DNA of 64,000 nt from an uncultured Christensenella sp. (GTDB lineage: Bacteria > Bacillota > Clostridia > Christensenellales > Borkfalkiaceae). Shown here piece by piece: positions 24,272 through 32,741 of the stretch. The position numbers and the translations under genes are program-made. The notes beneath the pieces were generated by a model, which saw only the letters and a list, made by a program, of their open reading frames with translations, was not told where the DNA came from and made no database searches. Where the stretch lies: the NCBI GenBank assembly GCA_910577555.1, contig CAJTLF010000001.1, forward strand, positions 186,001-250,000. Reading direction: 5' to 3'. Position 1 is the first letter of the stretch; each line of letters begins with the position of its first letter.

Positions 24272-25504
24272 ATGAATTTTTTTAGTTTACTTTCAATTTC
24301 AGATATCGTCAACTCGTTTGGCGTCGACCCGGTACCGTCCGTTGAGCTTGACCCCATAGGTAAAGCCATCAGCTGGATTTTCGATTTGTTCACGGGTTAT
24401 TACGGAGCGATAGCACTGGGCGTTATCGTATTTACGCTGTGCCTTAAAACTCTCGTCTTGCCGCTCGATATTTATTCGAGAGTAAAAACCAAAAAACAGT
24501 CTTTAATGATGGAAAAAATGCGCCCGCAGATGGAAAAACTCCAGAAGCAGTACGCAAACGACAAAAATATGTACCAGCAAAAGGTAATGGAGCTGCAAAA
24601 AGCCAACGGCTACAACCCGATAGGCGCGTGCATTCCCATGCTCGTCTCGCTGGTAGTGTTCATGATAGTGTTCTCGTCCTTCTCGGCATATTCCAACTAC
24701 GCCACGCTCAAAAACTATAACGAAATGGTCGCGGCGTATAACGGGAGCGTTCTCGTCTACGTAACCGAAGACGAAGCGAACACCGATACCGAAAAGTTTT
24801 TAATAGGCAAGGACAACTGCTACAGGGTAGATTTCGACAAATTTATCGCGTTCCGCGGCTCCGAACTTAACGCGGAAGAATTTAACGCCAAAAACGAAAA
24901 CGAAAAGTGGGAAGTAGTTACCTCCTTCGTCCAGCTCAACGCCCGTCAGGCGGTCGTAGAATGGTATGAAGACAACAAATCGGCAACCGAATTCGGCTGG
25001 ATAGGCAACATGTGGTATCCCGATTCCATGCTCAACAAAAAGGTGCCCGACTTCTCCACCTTCCAGTCGTCCGTAGCAAGGGCGATAGGCGTGGGCGGCA
25101 GTGCCACCTTCGAAGACGACTACAACGAAGTAACCTACAATCTTACCACCGAAAAAAATACCTTCAACGGCTACTTCGTGCTCATAATTCTCGCCATAGG
25201 ACTGATGTTTTTACAGCAGTTCATAATGATGCGCTCGCAAAAGGCGGCTAACGAGCTCAGCTCGGTAGACGGCAGCGCGGCGAAAACCAACAAGTGGATG
25301 ATGATAATAATGCCCATAATGTTCGGCGTGTTCTCGTTCTTCTACTCGGCGGCGTTCTCGGTATATATGATAGTTAACACCTTGTACGGACTTGTCTCCA
25401 CGCTCATAATCAATAAAATAGTTTCCGTACGGTTCTCAAAAAACGGCGGCGTGTCCGTAAAAAATACGGGCAGACCGTCCGCCAAAGCAAAGAGGTTAAA
25501 ATAA
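24272..25504 (+). CDS. yidC: Membrane protein insertase YidC
   Basis: 410 aa. Hydrophobic segments lie at about 40-62, 115-135, 293-313 and 345-372. The cytoplasmic hairpin SRVKTKKQSLMMEKMRPQMEKL is typical of the YidC/Oxa1 family. Between helices 2 and 3 there is an unusually long exported insert of about 155 residues (about 136-290), so the protein is well over 100 residues longer than Bacillus SpoIIIJ. No lipobox is seen at the N-terminus. It inserts and folds membrane proteins and, in spore formers, supports forespore signalling. Confidence 0.9.
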   Translation: MNFFSLLSISDIVNSFGVDPVPSVELDPIGKAISWIFDLFTGYYGAIALGVIVFTLCLKTLVLPLDIYSRVKTKKQSLMMEKMRPQMEKLQKQYANDKNMYQQKVMELQKANGYNPIGACIPMLVSLVVFMIVFSSFSAYSNYATLKNYNEMVAAYNGSVLVYVTEDEANTDTEKFLIGKDNCYRVDFDKFIAFRGSELNAEEFNAKNENEKWEVVTSFVQLNARQAVVEWYEDNKSATEFGWIGNMWYPDSMLNKKVPDFSTFQSSVARAIGVGGSATFEDDYNEVTYNLTTEKNTFNGYFVLIILAIGLMFLQQFIMMRSQKAANELSSVDGSAAKTNKWMMIIMPIMFGVFSFFYSAAFSVYMIVNTLYGLVSTLIINKIVSVRFSKNGGVSVKNTGRPSAKAKRLK

Positions 25505-25505
25505 A

Positions 25506-26381
25506 ATGGAAGAAAAAAACGTATTTTCGGGCAAGTCCGTGGACGAAGCGCTCGACGAAGGTTTAAAGACGCTCGGTCTCACTCTCGACGAAGCCGACTA
25601 CCAAATCGTAGACGAAGGAAAGAAGGGCTTTTTAGGCTTAGGCTCGGTCGAGGCAAAGGTAAAAATCACTCCCAAGCTTGACGACGGTAAAAAGACCTGC
25701 TCGTTTATCGACGGACTTCTCGCAATCGTCGGCATCAAGGCAGTAAGCGAAGTCGTTTCGGACGGCGAATCTCTCGTAATAGATATAAAAACGTCAAATT
25801 CCGCACGGGTAATAGGCAAGCGCGGCGACGTGCTCGACTCCATTCAGTGCCTTGCGGGCGCGGTAGCCAATACCGGCAGGGAAAAATACAGAAAAGTCGT
25901 GGTAGATTGCGAAAACTACCGCGCACAGCGCGAGCAGACGCTCATCGGTCTGGCGCACAAGCTCGAAAAAACTGCGGTGGAAACGGGCAGAAAAATGTTG
26001 CTCGAGCCAATGAGCCCCTACGAAAGACGGGTAATCCACGCCGCTCTCGCAGACAGTACCGAAGTTAAAACGGTATCCGAAGGCAGAGAACCCGCAAGAT
26101 ACGTAGCAGTCATTCCCAACGACGCAAAGCCCTACGACAGGGGCGTAAGATACGGCGAAAAGCGTCGCGACGGCAATTCTTCCCGCCGTTTCGGCGGCAA
26201 CGACCGCGGTGAAAGACGTGGCAACGGCAGAGAGCGCGGCAACCGCGACGACAGACGCTCTTCCCGCCCTTCGGGCGGCGCAAAGCGCGGTAAAAAGGAA
26301 ATTTACTTCGGCACTTTTCTCGGCAACAGCAACGCCGTAAAAGAAAACCCCCAACCCACCGAAGAAAACTCCGAAGATTAA
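25506..26381 (+). CDS. khpB: RNA-binding protein KhpB (Jag/SpoIIIJ-associated)
   Basis: 291 aa. The Jag_N domain (about 5-50, with EGKKGFLGLGS), KH-II domain (about 70-145, with the motif ARVIGKRGDVLDSIQ) and R3H domain (about 150-210, ending PYERRVIHAAL) are in the standard order. The tail (about 215-291) is rich in Arg, Gly, Asp and Ser with RGG-like elements and is not part of the usual family. It binds RNA and affects cell-wall growth and division in relatives. It begins 1 nt after yidC ends. Confidence 0.93.
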   Translation: MEEKNVFSGKSVDEALDEGLKTLGLTLDEADYQIVDEGKKGFLGLGSVEAKVKITPKLDDGKKTCSFIDGLLAIVGIKAVSEVVSDGESLVIDIKTSNSARVIGKRGDVLDSIQCLAGAVANTGREKYRKVVVDCENYRAQREQTLIGLAHKLEKTAVETGRKMLLEPMSPYERRVIHAALADSTEVKTVSEGREPARYVAVIPNDAKPYDRGVRYGEKRRDGNSSRRFGGNDRGERRGNGRERGNRDDRRSSRPSGGAKRGKKEIYFGTFLGNSNAVKENPQPTEENSED

Positions 26382-26386
26382 TCCCC

Positions 26387-26506
26387 CGTCATTGCGCGTG
26401 AGCGTAGCGTAGCGCAGCCGAAGAACCCCATCGTCTAACCCGCCCCACCCGTCATTGCGCGTTTCTCCCCCGTCATTGCGAGGAGCGTAGCGACGAAGCA
26501 ATCCGG
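26387..26506. repeat. Interspersed repeat block downstream of khpB
   Basis: Three partial or full copies (26387-26428, 26449-26461, 26470-26506), plus orientation, between khpB and the terminator. Confidence 0.75.
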
Positions 26507-26537
26507 AAAAATACAAACCACAAAAACCGAATAAAAC

Positions 26538-26572
26538 AAACCACCCCGCGGCGTCAGCCGCGGGGTGGTTTC
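26538..26572. terminator. Terminator between khpB and pckA
   Basis: A 15-bp stem with a GTCA loop lies between convergent genes, with T-rich sequence on both strands. Confidence 0.85.
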
Positions 26573-26590
26573 CTTTACTATATTATATAA

Positions 26591-28528
26591 TTACGACTTT
26601 TTAGCAGTGGTTTTCTTAGCCGTAGCGGCAGTAGACGTTTTCTTAGCGGTAGCGGGCTTTTTAGCGGCGGCGGGGGTATCCGTCGCAGTGCTTTCTGCCG
26701 CGGGCTTAGCCTTAGCCGCACCCTTGCAGTTTTCCTTCAGGGTTGCAAGGCAATCCCAAAGCTCCTGCGGAATCCTGTCCTTGATAGTGCCGGTGTAGTA
26801 GCCTTCTATTTCTTCGGCTTCCTTAGCCCACTTAGCTTTGTCTACGGTAAGAATTTCCTTCAGGTCGTCAAGTCCAAACTTCTTGCCTTCGCAAATTTCG
26901 TAGTCAAGGTCGGTAATGTCTATATCTTCGGCTTTGGGTACGTATCCGATAGCGGTCTCTTCCGCGTCCGCAGTTCCCGAGCAGCGTTTCAAAATCCATT
27001 CGAGAACGCGCATATTGTCGCCGAATCCGGGCCACATAAAGTTGCCGTCCTTATCCGTTCTGAACCAGTTTACGTTGAAAATCTTGGGCGGGTTGGAAAC
27101 CTTTTTGCCCATTTCAACCCAGTGCGCAAAGTAATCGCCCATATGATAACCGGTGAAAGGCTTCATAGCCATGGGGTCGTGACGGAGAACGCCTACCGCG
27201 CCCGCCGCCGCCGCAGTGGTTTCGGAAGACATGGCAGAGCCTACGAACACGCCGTGGTTCCAGTCCTTAGCCTGATAAACGAGCGGGGTGGTGGAAGCCC
27301 TTCTTCCGCCGAAAATTATTGCGGAAAGGGGAACGCCCGTCTTGGAATTGAATTCGGGCGAAACGCACGGGCAGTTCACCGCGGGAGCGGTAAAACGGCT
27401 GTTGGGGTGCGCCGAGCAGGTCGATTTATCCTTTTTGTCGAATTTTTCGGGATTCCAGGGCTTACCCGTCCAGTCAATGCAGTGCTCGGGCAGCTCTTTG
27501 GAAAGTCCTTCCCACCAGACGGTCATATCGTCGGTGTTCAAAGCAACGTTGGTGAATATCGTGCCGCGCTTAGTCGATTGCAGCGCGTTGAAGTTGGAGT
27601 GTTCGTTCGTGCCGGGGGCAACGCCGAAGAATCCGTTCTCGGGGTTTACCGCCCACAGTCTGCCGTCGTCGCCAACCCTAATCCAGGCAATGTCGTCGCC
27701 CACGCACTCTATTTTGTAACCCTTTTCAATGTAGTGCTTGGGGGGAATAAGCATAGCAAGGTTGGTCTTGCCGCAGGCCGAAGGGAAGGCAGCCGCAACG
27801 TACTTTTTCTCTCCGTCGGGGAAAGTGACGCCGAGTATAAGCATATGCTCCGCCATCCAGCCTTCGTTTTTGCCAAGGTAGGACGCAATGCGCAGTGCAA
27901 AGCACTTTTTGCCCAAAAGCACGTTGCCGCCGTAAGCCGAGTTTACGGAAATAATGGTATTGTCCTCGGGGAAGTGTAAAATATATCTCTTGTCTGCGTC
28001 CACGTTGCACTTGGCGTGGAAACCTTTAATAAAGTCGCCGTCCTTGCCCAACGCTTTAAGGCACTGCGCGCCCACGCGGGTCATAATATTCATATTGAGA
28101 ACAACGTAAATAGAGTCCGTAACTTCGATGCCGATTTTGGCAAAGGGACTTCCCACCACGCCCATCGAGTAGGGGATAACGTACATCGTTCTGCCCTTCA
28201 TCGAACCGCGGGCAATCTCGTTTGCAAGCTCGTACGCCTGACGGGGGTCCATCCAGTAATTTATGGGACCTGCGTCCGCCTTGTTTTTCGTGCAGATAAA
28301 CGTTCTGTCCTCCACGCGCGCAACGTCGTTCACCTTGGTGCGGTGCAGGTAACAGTCGGGCAGAAGATTTTCGTTCAGCTTGATAAGCTCGCCGGATTTA
28401 ACCGCTTCTTCCTTCAACGCTTTAATCTGCTCGGGGCTGCCGTCAATCCATACGATTTTGTCGGGCTGACCGAGTTCCGCGCTCTCGCTTACGAATTCCA
28501 GAACTTTCTTGTTCTTAGTCAGTGCCAT
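26591..28528 (-). CDS. pckA: Phosphoenolpyruvate carboxykinase (GTP) with histone-like tail
   Basis: 645 aa. The kinase motif AAAFPSACGKTNLAML lies at about 246-260, the substrate loop GVVGSPFAKIG at 123-133 and the GTP-class block RRASTTPLVYQ in the second half. It interconverts oxaloacetate and PEP using GTP; in anaerobes often in the CO2-fixing direction. The last 43 residues (603-645) are Ala/Lys/Thr/Pro-rich with repeated AKK motifs, like histone H1 tails, and are not part of the enzyme family. AAGGAG lies upstream. A phased A-tract array precedes the gene. Confidence 0.93.
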   Translation of the reverse strand: MALTKNKKVLEFVSESAELGQPDKIVWIDGSPEQIKALKEEAVKSGELIKLNENLLPDCYLHRTKVNDVARVEDRTFICTKNKADAGPINYWMDPRQAYELANEIARGSMKGRTMYVIPYSMGVVGSPFAKIGIEVTDSIYVVLNMNIMTRVGAQCLKALGKDGDFIKGFHAKCNVDADKRYILHFPEDNTIISVNSAYGGNVLLGKKCFALRIASYLGKNEGWMAEHMLILGVTFPDGEKKYVAAAFPSACGKTNLAMLIPPKHYIEKGYKIECVGDDIAWIRVGDDGRLWAVNPENGFFGVAPGTNEHSNFNALQSTKRGTIFTNVALNTDDMTVWWEGLSKELPEHCIDWTGKPWNPEKFDKKDKSTCSAHPNSRFTAPAVNCPCVSPEFNSKTGVPLSAIIFGGRRASTTPLVYQAKDWNHGVFVGSAMSSETTAAAAGAVGVLRHDPMAMKPFTGYHMGDYFAHWVEMGKKVSNPPKIFNVNWFRTDKDGNFMWPGFGDNMRVLEWILKRCSGTADAEETAIGYVPKAEDIDITDLDYEICEGKKFGLDDLKEILTVDKAKWAKEAEEIEGYYTGTIKDRIPQELWDCLATLKENCKGAAKAKPAAESTATDTPAAAKKPATAKKTSTAATAKKTTAKKS

Positions 28529-28828
28529 TGTTCTCTCCTTAAAATTTCAAAACTTTTACGGATACTATTATATTACAAACTCGTAAAAAAAGCAAATTAA
28601 TTACTGTGAAAATGTGTGAAAATACGTTCGAAAACGGTGAAAACGTGCTGATTTTCGGTGAAAAAGCGTCAATTTTCAGTGAAAACTGTGTGAAAATCTT
28701 CACGCAATTTTCACAAAAAATATGTAATCCGACAAATTACCGCAAAATTATTTAAATTTATATAATATTTTATCACAGTTAAAATATATAATTAGTATAC
28801 TCTAATATCTTAATTATAAGGTGAGCTT
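28529..28828. promoter_or_regulatory. Divergent control region with phased GTGAAAA array
   Basis: 300 bp between pckA (minus) and the unknown plus-strand gene. GTGAAAA occurs at 28606, 28616, 28637, 28658, 28679 and 28690, i.e. spaced 10, 21, 21, 21 and 11 bp, with TTTTCAC at 28708-28714. Interleaved ATTTTC blocks keep A/T tracts near one per helical turn. This suggests curved DNA or an array of regulator sites on one DNA face. Confidence 0.6.
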
Positions 28829-29800
28829 ATGTCTTATACAAAAAATATTGCGGTAATCCACGGCATAAAAGACGGATTTTCTTCCGACGGCGGCAACCTT
28901 TCGGGGCTTGTAAAGGCGGAGCGTTACGGCAGAAGGCTCACCGTGGAAGCGTCGCTCGTCAACTTCGCGCCGCTGTCGCAGGGCAGGTTCGTAACCGCAA
29001 TAACGGACGGTAAAACCACGCTCGTCGTGGAAAACGGACTTTTCGACGGCGAAAGCGAGCTCAATACCGACGGCGGCTTTGCCGCGCTCGTTTGCTTTAT
29101 AAACGGCGGCGTATACCCCGTTGCCACGGCGATTTGCGGCAACTACCGCGACGTGGCTCTGGGAATAAAGGCGGAGGTAGAGCGGCAGGAAAATTTAAAG
29201 GCGGAGCAGAAAAAGGGGGGTACGGCTGTTGCGGAAACGAACGCCGCGCCCGAGCCTCCGCCGGTATATGAAGACGAAGCCATAGCAAAGGAGAATTACT
29301 ATGAATTTGAAAATTATGAAAGCGACGGTGCTTTACGCGCGGATACGCCGCAAGAAGAAAGCGGGCAAAAGCCTGTACAAGATGCGGCGGCTTTTGGCTC
29401 TTTCCAGAGTGAAACGGGCGGCGTAAATAAAGAAAACCCCGCATATATCGGGGGTAACGGGCTTGCGGGCGGCGATTTTTACGAGCAGACCAAGGGCGAA
29501 ATAGAGCGGCTTTTAAAAAACTATCCCAAAGCCGAAAGCCTTTCAAACCTTATAGAAAATTCCGACTGGGTCAAAATTTCTTACGGAGACAATCTGTTTT
29601 ACGTGTTCGGCGTGATATATTCGGGCGGTAAAGCCGAGTATATCTGTTACGGCGTGCCTGCCGTCAATTCCGAACGCCCGCCCGAAAGTATGAAAGAGCT
29701 TGCGTCATACATTCCCGCACCCGACGGCGGCTTTACGGGCTTCTGGGTAATGTATCAGGACGCAAAGACGGGCGCAACTTTAAAGGTTGCGGGCGCATAG
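28829..29800 (+). CDS. Hypothetical protein (323 aa)
   Basis: No family is recognised. The N-terminal about 110 residues form a beta-rich domain. The middle (about 115-215) is a Glu/Pro/Gly-rich low-complexity linker, and a C-terminal globular domain (about 220-323) contains ISYGDNLFYVFGVIYSGG and YICYGVP. There is no signal peptide or membrane helix, so it is probably cytoplasmic. GGTGAG lies just upstream of the ATG. It is divergent from pckA and may share the A-tract control region. Confidence 0.7.
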   Translation: MSYTKNIAVIHGIKDGFSSDGGNLSGLVKAERYGRRLTVEASLVNFAPLSQGRFVTAITDGKTTLVVENGLFDGESELNTDGGFAALVCFINGGVYPVATAICGNYRDVALGIKAEVERQENLKAEQKKGGTAVAETNAAPEPPPVYEDEAIAKENYYEFENYESDGALRADTPQEESGQKPVQDAAAFGSFQSETGGVNKENPAYIGGNGLAGGDFYEQTKGEIERLLKNYPKAESLSNLIENSDWVKISYGDNLFYVFGVIYSGGKAEYICYGVPAVNSERPPESMKELASYIPAPDGGFTGFWVMYQDAKTGATLKVAGA

Positions 29801-29849
29801 TACGGGGTCAATAAAGAAAAAGCCGTTGCGGTGCAACGGTTTTAACGGA

Positions 29850-30059
29850 CTATTTCAGCCCCTTGAAGGGCTTGAAAACTATCAGCGAGTAAACGGTAAA
29901 CAGCGCGGAAATTGCGCAGGTAGCGTAGAAAATGCGGTAAGCCGTTTCCGAGCCGAACGACAAAAATCTTATAACGTCGAACCCCGTAAAGGCGAATATA
30001 CCCCCGAATATGCCCAAAATAATTAAATTCGCGACGCACGCGTAACAGGTTGCTTTCAT
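29850..30059 (-). CDS. DUF378-like small membrane protein
   Basis: 69 aa with two membrane helices (about 5-27 and 42-62) separated by a short loop. The pattern NLIILGIFGGI...GFDVIRF...YRIFYATCAISAL resembles DUF378/YuzA proteins. The ATG at 30059 is chosen over a TTG at 30083; no clear ribosome-binding site is seen. It follows the 86-aa gene in the same direction. Function unknown. Confidence 0.6.
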   Translation of the reverse strand: MKATCYACVANLIILGIFGGIFAFTGFDVIRFLSFGSETAYRIFYATCAISALFTVYSLIVFKPFKGLK

Positions 30060-30098
30060 ATGCAAAGTATGCGCGGCAAGCAAAAAATAATACTTAAT

Positions 30099-30359
30099 TC
30101 AAACGGAAATGTTTTCTATAACCAGCTTGTCGAACTCGGGCGTTTCCGTAAAGTCGCGCGGCAGAAATTTAACCGTGCGGAACTTCGCGTAGTTGAATAT
30201 ATGCGTTTTAAGCATAACGGGCGTGGGAATATCCAGCTCTTCGCATATATCCGAAAGATAGCCGAAAAAGGACGAATATACGAATTTTTCGTCCCTTTCG
30301 TAAGTAATCTGCTTTACTATTTTTTCGCCTATTAAGACCTTTGCCCACATTCTGAACAT
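30099..30359 (-). CDS. Hypothetical protein (86 aa)
   Basis: A small soluble protein with a regular alpha/beta look (WAKVLIGEKIVKQITYER; a helix around FFGYLSDICEELDIP; ending in a strand-rich half). I do not recognise a named family. A consensus-like promoter ends 6 nt before the ATG, so its mRNA would be leaderless or nearly so, unless the ATG at 30350 is used. It is divergent from the Lrp regulator with overlapping promoters. Confidence 0.6.
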   Translation of the reverse strand: MFRMWAKVLIGEKIVKQITYERDEKFVYSSFFGYLSDICEELDIPTPVMLKTHIFNYAKFRTVKFLPRDFTETPEFDKLVIENISV

Positions 30360-30365
30360 ATTTTT

Positions 30366-30409
30366 ATTATATTAGAAAAATTGACTTTTGTCCATTAAAA
30401 TCGTATAAT
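30366..30409. promoter_or_regulatory. Overlapping divergent promoters
   Basis: Plus strand: TTGACT (30381-30386), 17 bp, TATAAT (30404-30409). Minus strand: TGGACA (30389-30394), 17 bp, TATAAT (30366-30371). Each -35 lies within the spacer of the other promoter, so simultaneous occupancy is unlikely. Confidence 0.75.
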
Positions 30410-30457
30410 ATAAAGAAAACCTGCCGCGTTTTTATGCGCGTTTCAACGGGGGGATTT

Positions 30458-30949
30458 ATGGAAAAGCTCGATAAGGATATAATCGCCTTACTCACGGAAG
30501 ACAGCCGCATTACCTGCAAAAGGCTTGCCGCCGCGCTCAATATCACCGAAAAGCAGGCGGAAGAGCGCGTCCGTTCGCTCGAAGAAAGGGGAATAATAGT
30601 CAAGTATACCGCAATTATTAACGCCGACGGGTTTGACGAAGACTTCGTCGAAGCCCTTATCGAAGTAAAGGTAACTCCCCAGCGCGGACACGGCTTCGAC
30701 GCCATTGCGGAAGAAGTAAGCTCGCACGGCGAAGTGCAGAGCTTATATCTTATGAGCGGCGCGTACGACTTGGCGGTAATAGTCCGCGGCAAATCTTTAA
30801 AGGAAATTTCCCGTTTCGTTTCCGAAAAAATTTCCACCTTCGACAGCGTAATTTCCACCGCAACCCACTTCATACTCAAAAAATATAAAGTGGAAGGCGC
30901 GGCAACGGTAGAGCCCGAAGGCGGCAAACGCATAAGCGTGCAGGCGTAA
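30458..30949 (+). CDS. Lrp/AsnC-family transcriptional regulator
   Basis: 163 aa. An N-terminal HTH (about 1-55: LDKDIIALLTEDSRITCKRLAAALNI in segments typical of Lrp) is joined to the RAM ligand-binding domain (about 65-145, VEALIEVKV...GAYDLAVIVRG). The start at 30458 has a G-rich site upstream. Lrp proteins sense amino acids. An aminotransferase gene begins 1 nt after its stop, so the pair probably forms an amino-acid-responsive operon. The overlapping divergent promoters upstream may be autoregulated. Confidence 0.9.
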   Translation: MEKLDKDIIALLTEDSRITCKRLAAALNITEKQAEERVRSLEERGIIVKYTAIINADGFDEDFVEALIEVKVTPQRGHGFDAIAEEVSSHGEVQSLYLMSGAYDLAVIVRGKSLKEISRFVSEKISTFDSVISTATHFILKKYKVEGAATVEPEGGKRISVQA

Positions 30950-30950
30950 T

Positions 30951-32117
30951 ATGGCGCGGAAATTCGTAAACGGCAGAGCCGCACCCCTTCAGCCCAGCGG
31001 CATAAGAAAGTTTTTCGACGTGGTCGCCACTATGGAAGGGGCTATCTCCCTTGGCGTGGGCGAGCCCGATTTTATCACGCCCTGGAACGTGCGCGACGCG
31101 GCTATACGCTCGTTGCGCCGCGGATATACGCAATATACGGGCAACCGCGGTCTGCCCGAGCTTCGCGAACTCGTCTCCCGCTACCTTAAAGAGCGGTTCG
31201 CCGTGGAATATCCCGCGGATAATACCATAATAACCGTAGGAGCGAGCGAAGCTATAGACCTTGCTCTGCGCGCCACCTGCGAAAGCGGCGACGAAGTGCT
31301 CGTTCCCGAGCCTTCCTACGTTTCCTACGCGCCCATAGTGACGCTTGCGGGCGGCACTCCCGTGCCCGTGAAATGTACCGCGGAAAACGACTTTATACTC
31401 ACTCCCGGGCTTCTGGAAGGCGCGATAACCGAAAGAACCAAAATTTTAATACTTCCCTACCCCAACAATCCCACGGGCGCGGTTATGACGCGCGAACAGC
31501 TTTTAAAAATCGTTCCCGTGATTTTAAAGCACGACCTTCTGGTCGTTTCCGACGAGATATACGCCGAGCTGACCTACGACGGCGTTCACTTTTCCATTGC
31601 AAGCCTGCCCGAAATGCGCGAAAGAACGGTATATATAGGGGGCTTTTCAAAGGCTTTTGCAATGACGGGCTGGCGCGTCGGGTTCGTATGCGCACCGGAA
31701 GAGATAGACGCGGCAATGCTTAAAATACACCAGTACACCATACTTTGCGCGCCGCAGATGAGCCAGAGAGCGGCGGTCGCCGCGCTCAGAGAAGGGTTTG
31801 CCGATAACTTTTCGACCGTAGCGGAAATGCGGGAAGAGTACCGCCGCCGCGGCGGATTTCTTGCGGGGGCGTTGAACGCGATGGGCTTGAAGTGCTTTAT
31901 GCCCAAGGGCGCGTTTTACGTATTCGCAAGCGTGGAAAGCACGGGTATGGACGGCGAAGCTTTTGCTGAAAAGCTTTTAAAGGAGCGTAAAGTCGCGGTA
32001 GTCCCCGGCGGGGCGTTCGGCGCGGCGGGCAAATATTTCGTGCGGGCGAGCTACGCCGCGTCAATGAAACAGCTTTCGGAAGCCGTCTTGCGCATAGAAA
32101 GTTTTTTAAACCCTTAG
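30951..32117 (+). CDS. PLP-dependent aminotransferase, class I/II
   Basis: 388 aa. Typical motifs: SLGVGEPDF (about 33-41), the NPTG loop YPNNPTGAV, VSDEIYAEL, the Schiff-base lysine in GGFSKAFAMTGWRVG, and the C-terminal Arg in FVRASYA. It is related to aspartate/aromatic aminotransferases of the PatA/MtnE type; substrate specificity cannot be read from sequence. Co-transcribed with the Lrp regulator. Confidence 0.9.
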   Translation: MARKFVNGRAAPLQPSGIRKFFDVVATMEGAISLGVGEPDFITPWNVRDAAIRSLRRGYTQYTGNRGLPELRELVSRYLKERFAVEYPADNTIITVGASEAIDLALRATCESGDEVLVPEPSYVSYAPIVTLAGGTPVPVKCTAENDFILTPGLLEGAITERTKILILPYPNNPTGAVMTREQLLKIVPVILKHDLLVVSDEIYAELTYDGVHFSIASLPEMRERTVYIGGFSKAFAMTGWRVGFVCAPEEIDAAMLKIHQYTILCAPQMSQRAAVAALREGFADNFSTVAEMREEYRRRGGFLAGALNAMGLKCFMPKGAFYVFASVESTGMDGEAFAEKLLKERKVAVVPGGAFGAAGKYFVRASYAASMKQLSEAVLRIESFLNP

Positions 32118-32157
32118 GCAATACTCCGCGCGCTTTGCGCGGTAAAGGGCAAAACGA

Positions 32158-32186
32158 TTGACAAAACGGTTAAACGACTATATAAT
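32158..32186 (+). promoter_or_regulatory. greA-lysS promoter
   Basis: Perfect TTGACA (32158-32163), 17 bp, perfect TATAAT (32181-32186), 76 bp before greA. Confidence 0.9.
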
Positions 32187-32261
32187 AGTGTGGATAAACG
32201 GCGTGGTTCTGCGTAAAGCGGAATCACTTTTACTTATTTTTTTATTTTAAGGAGCTTTAAA

Positions 32262-32732
32262 ATGGCAGAACTTATCGTTATGACGCAAAAAAATTACGAC
32301 GATTTGAAAAAAGAACTCGACTATCTCGTAAAGGTCAAACGCCCCGAAATAATCGAACGCATAGCCGAAGCGCGCAGTCACGGCGACCTTTCGGAAAACG
32401 CGGAGTACGACGCGGCGCGCGAAGAGCAGCGTTCAAACGAAGGCAAAATCGCCGAAATAGAATATAAACTCAAAAACGCCGACGTGCGCAAGGAAAACAC
32501 CGATACGAGCTACGTGCATCTCGGCAGCGTAGTTACCGTTTACGACGAAGATTTGGAAGAAGAGCAGACTTATACCATAACTTCGGTTACCGAAGTGGAC
32601 GTAATGGCGGGCAAGGTTTCCGTAGAATCGCCCGTGGGTATGGCTCTTCTCCGCAAAAAAGTGGGCGAAACTGCCACCGTAAGTTGTCCCGACGGCACCG
32701 CTTATACCCTTAAAATAGTTAAAATAGGTTAA
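32262..32732 (+). CDS. greA: Transcription elongation factor GreA
   Basis: 156 aa. The N-terminal coiled-coil with tip motif GDLSENAEYDAAREEQ (about 46-61) is diagnostic; the C-terminal FKBP-like domain is complete. It stimulates RNA polymerase to cleave backtracked transcripts. AAGGAG lies upstream, and lysS follows after 9 nt. Confidence 0.96.
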   Translation: MAELIVMTQKNYDDLKKELDYLVKVKRPEIIERIAEARSHGDLSENAEYDAAREEQRSNEGKIAEIEYKLKNADVRKENTDTSYVHLGSVVTVYDEDLEEEQTYTITSVTEVDVMAGKVSVESPVGMALLRKKVGETATVSCPDGTAYTLKIVKIG

Positions 32733-32741
32733 GGTAGAGAT

